A stretch of 7,766 nt of DNA, taken from the NCBI GenBank assembly GCA_020430865.1, contig JAGQIY010000203.1, positions 1 through 7,766 of the forward strand, in the 5' to 3' direction. The position numbers and the translations under genes were made by a program. This document shows, piece by piece, positions 6,544-7,766 of this stretch. Source of the DNA: Myxococcales bacterium. GTDB lineage: Bacteria; Myxococcota; Polyangia; Polyangiales; Polyangiaceae. The number at the start of each line of letters is the position of its first letter. Position 1 is the stretch's first letter. Below the pieces are notes generated by a model. The model searched no databases. It was not told the DNA's origin and worked only from the letters and a program-made list of their open reading frames with translations.

Positions 6544-6705
6544 TTGCCTACTCTTGTCGCCGCCCGCGACAGGGGCCCTGGGGGCGAGGTAGGCGAAGCT
6601 CGAGGCGAGGCAACCCGCATTCTGCGGGCAGGCCGAGCCGTTGCGACACCCGGCCCTGACACCCCGCAGAGCAATTTGGATGGGTTGGGTAACCGAAGGG
6701 CTACC
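6541..6705 (-). promoter_or_regulatory. Expression platform of the B12 riboswitch
   Basis: Just past the aptamer, GGTAGCC (6705-6699) and GGTTACC (6694-6688) form a 7-bp hairpin with a CTTC loop, in the place of P13 of known cobalamin riboswitches. Further on, the segment 6623-6628 can pair either with 6614-6619 (6-bp stem, 3-base loop) or, as 6621-6628, with 6663-6670 (8-bp stem); the two are mutually exclusive. The region before the start codon (AGTAGGCAAATG) can be covered by TTGCCT (6613-6608) or GCCTAC (6594-6589). This pattern fits translational rather than terminator control; no T tract is present. All pairings were found by eye. Confidence 0.5.
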
Positions 6706-6714
6706 GTTCGTCCT

Positions 6715-6940
6715 CGAGGCTCGGTCTCCTGACTTCCGGGTCGAACCTTCAGTGAGCCTTCCCAGAGCCTGACCTTTGCGCGGTTTGGCGCGTTCGGCTG
6801 CTCCAGTGGCGTTGCGCCGGCTCGCGAAGAGCTGACGTCACCTCAGTACCGGTCACAGTGGCGGGGGCCGTGCTGGTCTCACACCAGCTTCCCTTGCCTC
6901 GGGGAGCGTCACGGCGTGTGACGCGTGACCCCCATAGCAC
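6715..6940 (-). promoter_or_regulatory. Cobalamin (B12) riboswitch aptamer
   Basis: Reading 5'-3' on the minus strand: a 5' GGT followed by a hairpin GTCACG/CGTGAC (6929-6924 with 6913-6908); AAGGGAAG (J3/4); P4 GCTGGT/ACCAGC (6888-6883 with 6877-6872); CCCCCGCCACTGTGA; a CCGG/CCGG arm (6852-6849 with 6820-6817); GCCACTGG; GGGAAGGC; and the B12 box AAGTCAGGAGACC ending near 6724. A 6-bp helix CGAGGC/GCCTCG (6901-6896 with 6720-6715) closes the core. The box is followed by GAGCC rather than the usual TGCC. Order, spacing and total length of about 225 bases match known cobalamin riboswitches. The 5' boundary is approximate. Confidence 0.95.
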
Positions 6941-7245
6941 GCTTCCCGGGGCTCCCGTCCAACCCAAGCCGGCCCACCTGGGAAAATCGCGGGTTCACGC
7001 TGGGGGCTGTCCCTGGGGTGGTGATGCCAGAAGAAGTGACCCCGAGCGGTCCCTCACCCCCGAAAACCTGGCTTTCGATTGCAGAACAGTCACAGATCGA
7101 CGAGGCTACCAGCCTCTACTCTGCGCCTCTAAAGGTGCGAGCTGACACGTACTTATCGCCGCCGAAGTCGCCCTGGGTTTCCTGACTCCTCGAGCCACTC
7201 GACGGCACGACAGCAAGACCGCACTACAGGTAAGCTCTTTCCGGC
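6941..7245. other. Intergenic region between divergent riboswitch transcript and right kinase
   Basis: Must hold the promoter of the riboswitch-lipoprotein mRNA (minus) and that of the kinase (plus). No confident minus-strand promoter was found. Two small adjacent stem-loops occur: GAGGCT/AGCCTC (7102-7107 with 7111-7116, loop ACC) and GCGCCT/AGGTGC with one G-T pair near 7126-7140. A short plus-strand frame at 7024-7185 (53 codons) has mixed codon use and no supporting signal, so no gene is called. Confidence 0.5.
7207..7236 (+). promoter_or_regulatory. Possible promoter of the right kinase
   Basis: ACGACA (7207-7212, four of six -35 matches) and TAAGCT (7231-7236, fits TAnnnT) are separated by 18 bases. 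The -10 ends nine bases before the ATG at 7246, the same distance as for the left kinase, so a leaderless or very short-leader mRNA is possible. No Shine-Dalgarno precedes the ATG. Confidence 0.35.
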
Positions 7246-7766
7246 ATGGCTGGCGCACGCAACCTACCCCCGCTTGGTCACGGCACGATCGTCAACGACC
7301 GCTACGAGATCCGACAGAGCCTCGGCAAGGGTGGCATGGGCGAGGTATTCCTCGCTTACGATCGCAGCACGCAACAAACCGTGGCGCTGAAGATCGTGCG
7401 CGAGGAGAGCCGAATGCCTGGCGACGACGAGGCGCTACGCCAGGAGCTGTTGCTGGCGCGCAGCGTGAGTCATCCCAACGTGTGCCGCGTGCACGACCTC
7501 GCCCCGAGTCCATGGGGTCCGATCCTGGTGATGGAGCACATCCCGGGCCAGACGCTGCACACACACATCCGGCGTCGCAAGGCTCAGGGCGGGTACACGT
7601 CGGACGAGTTCCGCAAGATCGCCAGCGAGACCACGGCGGGACTGGCCGCGATCCACGCCCAGGGACTCGTCCACGGTGACCTGAAGCCGGGCAACGTGAT
7701 GGTCACCGCCGACAAGGCGGTGATCCTCGACTTCGGCTTCGCGCAGGAGCGCGCGCGTCTCAGCGC
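7246..7766 (+). CDS. Non-RD Ser/Thr protein kinase, N-terminal part (runs off the right edge)
   Basis: Hanks-type kinase with 173 complete codons visible. It shows RYEIRQSLGKGGMGEVFLAYD (glycine loop G27-G32), the ATP-binding Lys in VALK (K49), helix-C Glu (E67), the catalytic loop HGDLKPGN (H143-N150), and DFG (D162-G164). The Arg before the catalytic Asp is replaced by Gly (G144), making this a non-RD kinase, which in the family usually implies activity not controlled by activation-loop phosphorylation; all residues needed for phosphotransfer are present. The ATG at 7246 gives a 19-residue lead to the kinase domain, usual for this group. Downstream domains (often TPR, forkhead-associated or sensor modules) lie outside. 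It is divergent from the B12 riboswitch transcript; no functional link is shown. Substrate unknown. Confidence 0.95.
   Translation, partial: MAGARNLPPLGHGTIVNDRYEIRQSLGKGGMGEVFLAYDRSTQQTVALKIVREESRMPGDDEALRQELLLARSVSHPNVCRVHDLAPSPWGPILVMEHIPGQTLHTHIRRRKAQGGYTSDEFRKIASETTAGLAAIHAQGLVHGDLKPGNVMVTADKAVILDFGFAQERARLS

Noticed and set aside
6013..6592. Plus-strand open frames opposite the Gly/Ala stalk of the lipoprotein
   Set aside because: Pro/Ala-rich mirror frames of a repetitive G/C-rich coding region, without start signals or domains.
6934..6962. TTGGAC and TGCTAT with 17-base spacing on the minus strand, as promoter of the riboswitch mRNA
   Set aside because: Transcription would start near 6927, inside the 5' hairpin and past the conserved GGT of the aptamer; hexamers are also weak matches. 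The true promoter is probably further upstream.
7024..7185. 53-codon plus-strand ORF just before the right kinase
   Set aside because: Mixed codon use with TTA, CTA and ATT, no clear ribosome-binding site and no recognised family; not enough support for a gene.

Overview
The window reads as chromosomal DNA of a high-G+C, Gram-negative predatory or soil myxobacterium (Myxococcota, probably Polyangia). This is inference from several signs: strong G/C preference at third codon positions; parts of two Hanks-type Ser/Thr kinases, one with the HRDxSPxN catalytic loop common in that phylum; lipoproteins with a long Gly/Ala/Ser-rich stalk; frequent GTG starts; and little Shine-Dalgarno signal. No insertion sequence, tRNA, rRNA or CRISPR array was seen.

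Layout. Positions 1-548 (-) hold the N-terminal half of a Ser/Thr kinase with a GTG start and a perfect extended -10 box just upstream. Positions 790-1086 (-) encode a small lipoprotein, preceded by a doubtful overlapping ORF (1079-1306). Positions 1307-1626 contain no gene I can defend, but do contain a 12-bp inverted repeat. Positions 1639-3248 (+) are a two-gene unit with a 4-base ATGA overlap: a membrane-anchored staphylococcal-nuclease-like protein and a two-TM K+ channel with a C-terminal RCK/TrkA region. Positions 3377-5161 (+) encode a long-form SppA signal peptide peptidase with both catalytic residues. It converges, across a 9-bp perfect inverted repeat, on a 452-residue beta-propeller-like lipoprotein (5185-6543, -). 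Positions 7246-7766 (+) hold the start of a second, non-RD Ser/Thr kinase.

The most notable element is a well-formed cobalamin (B12) riboswitch at about 6715-6940 on the minus strand. It lies in the long leader of the propeller lipoprotein. The leader between aptamer and start codon contains two mutually exclusive hairpins and two segments complementary to the ribosome-binding region, which suggests translational control by B12. A B12-repressed, probably surface-exposed beta-propeller lipoprotein resembles in architecture the BtuG cobalamin-capture lipoproteins of Bacteroidota. The hypothesis is that this is a myxobacterial B12-scavenging lipoprotein of the same design, standing alone without a TonB receptor or BtuFCD gene in view.

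The remaining genes do not form one pathway. They look like housekeeping and envelope functions (ion channel, SppA, anchored nuclease) set between signalling kinases.
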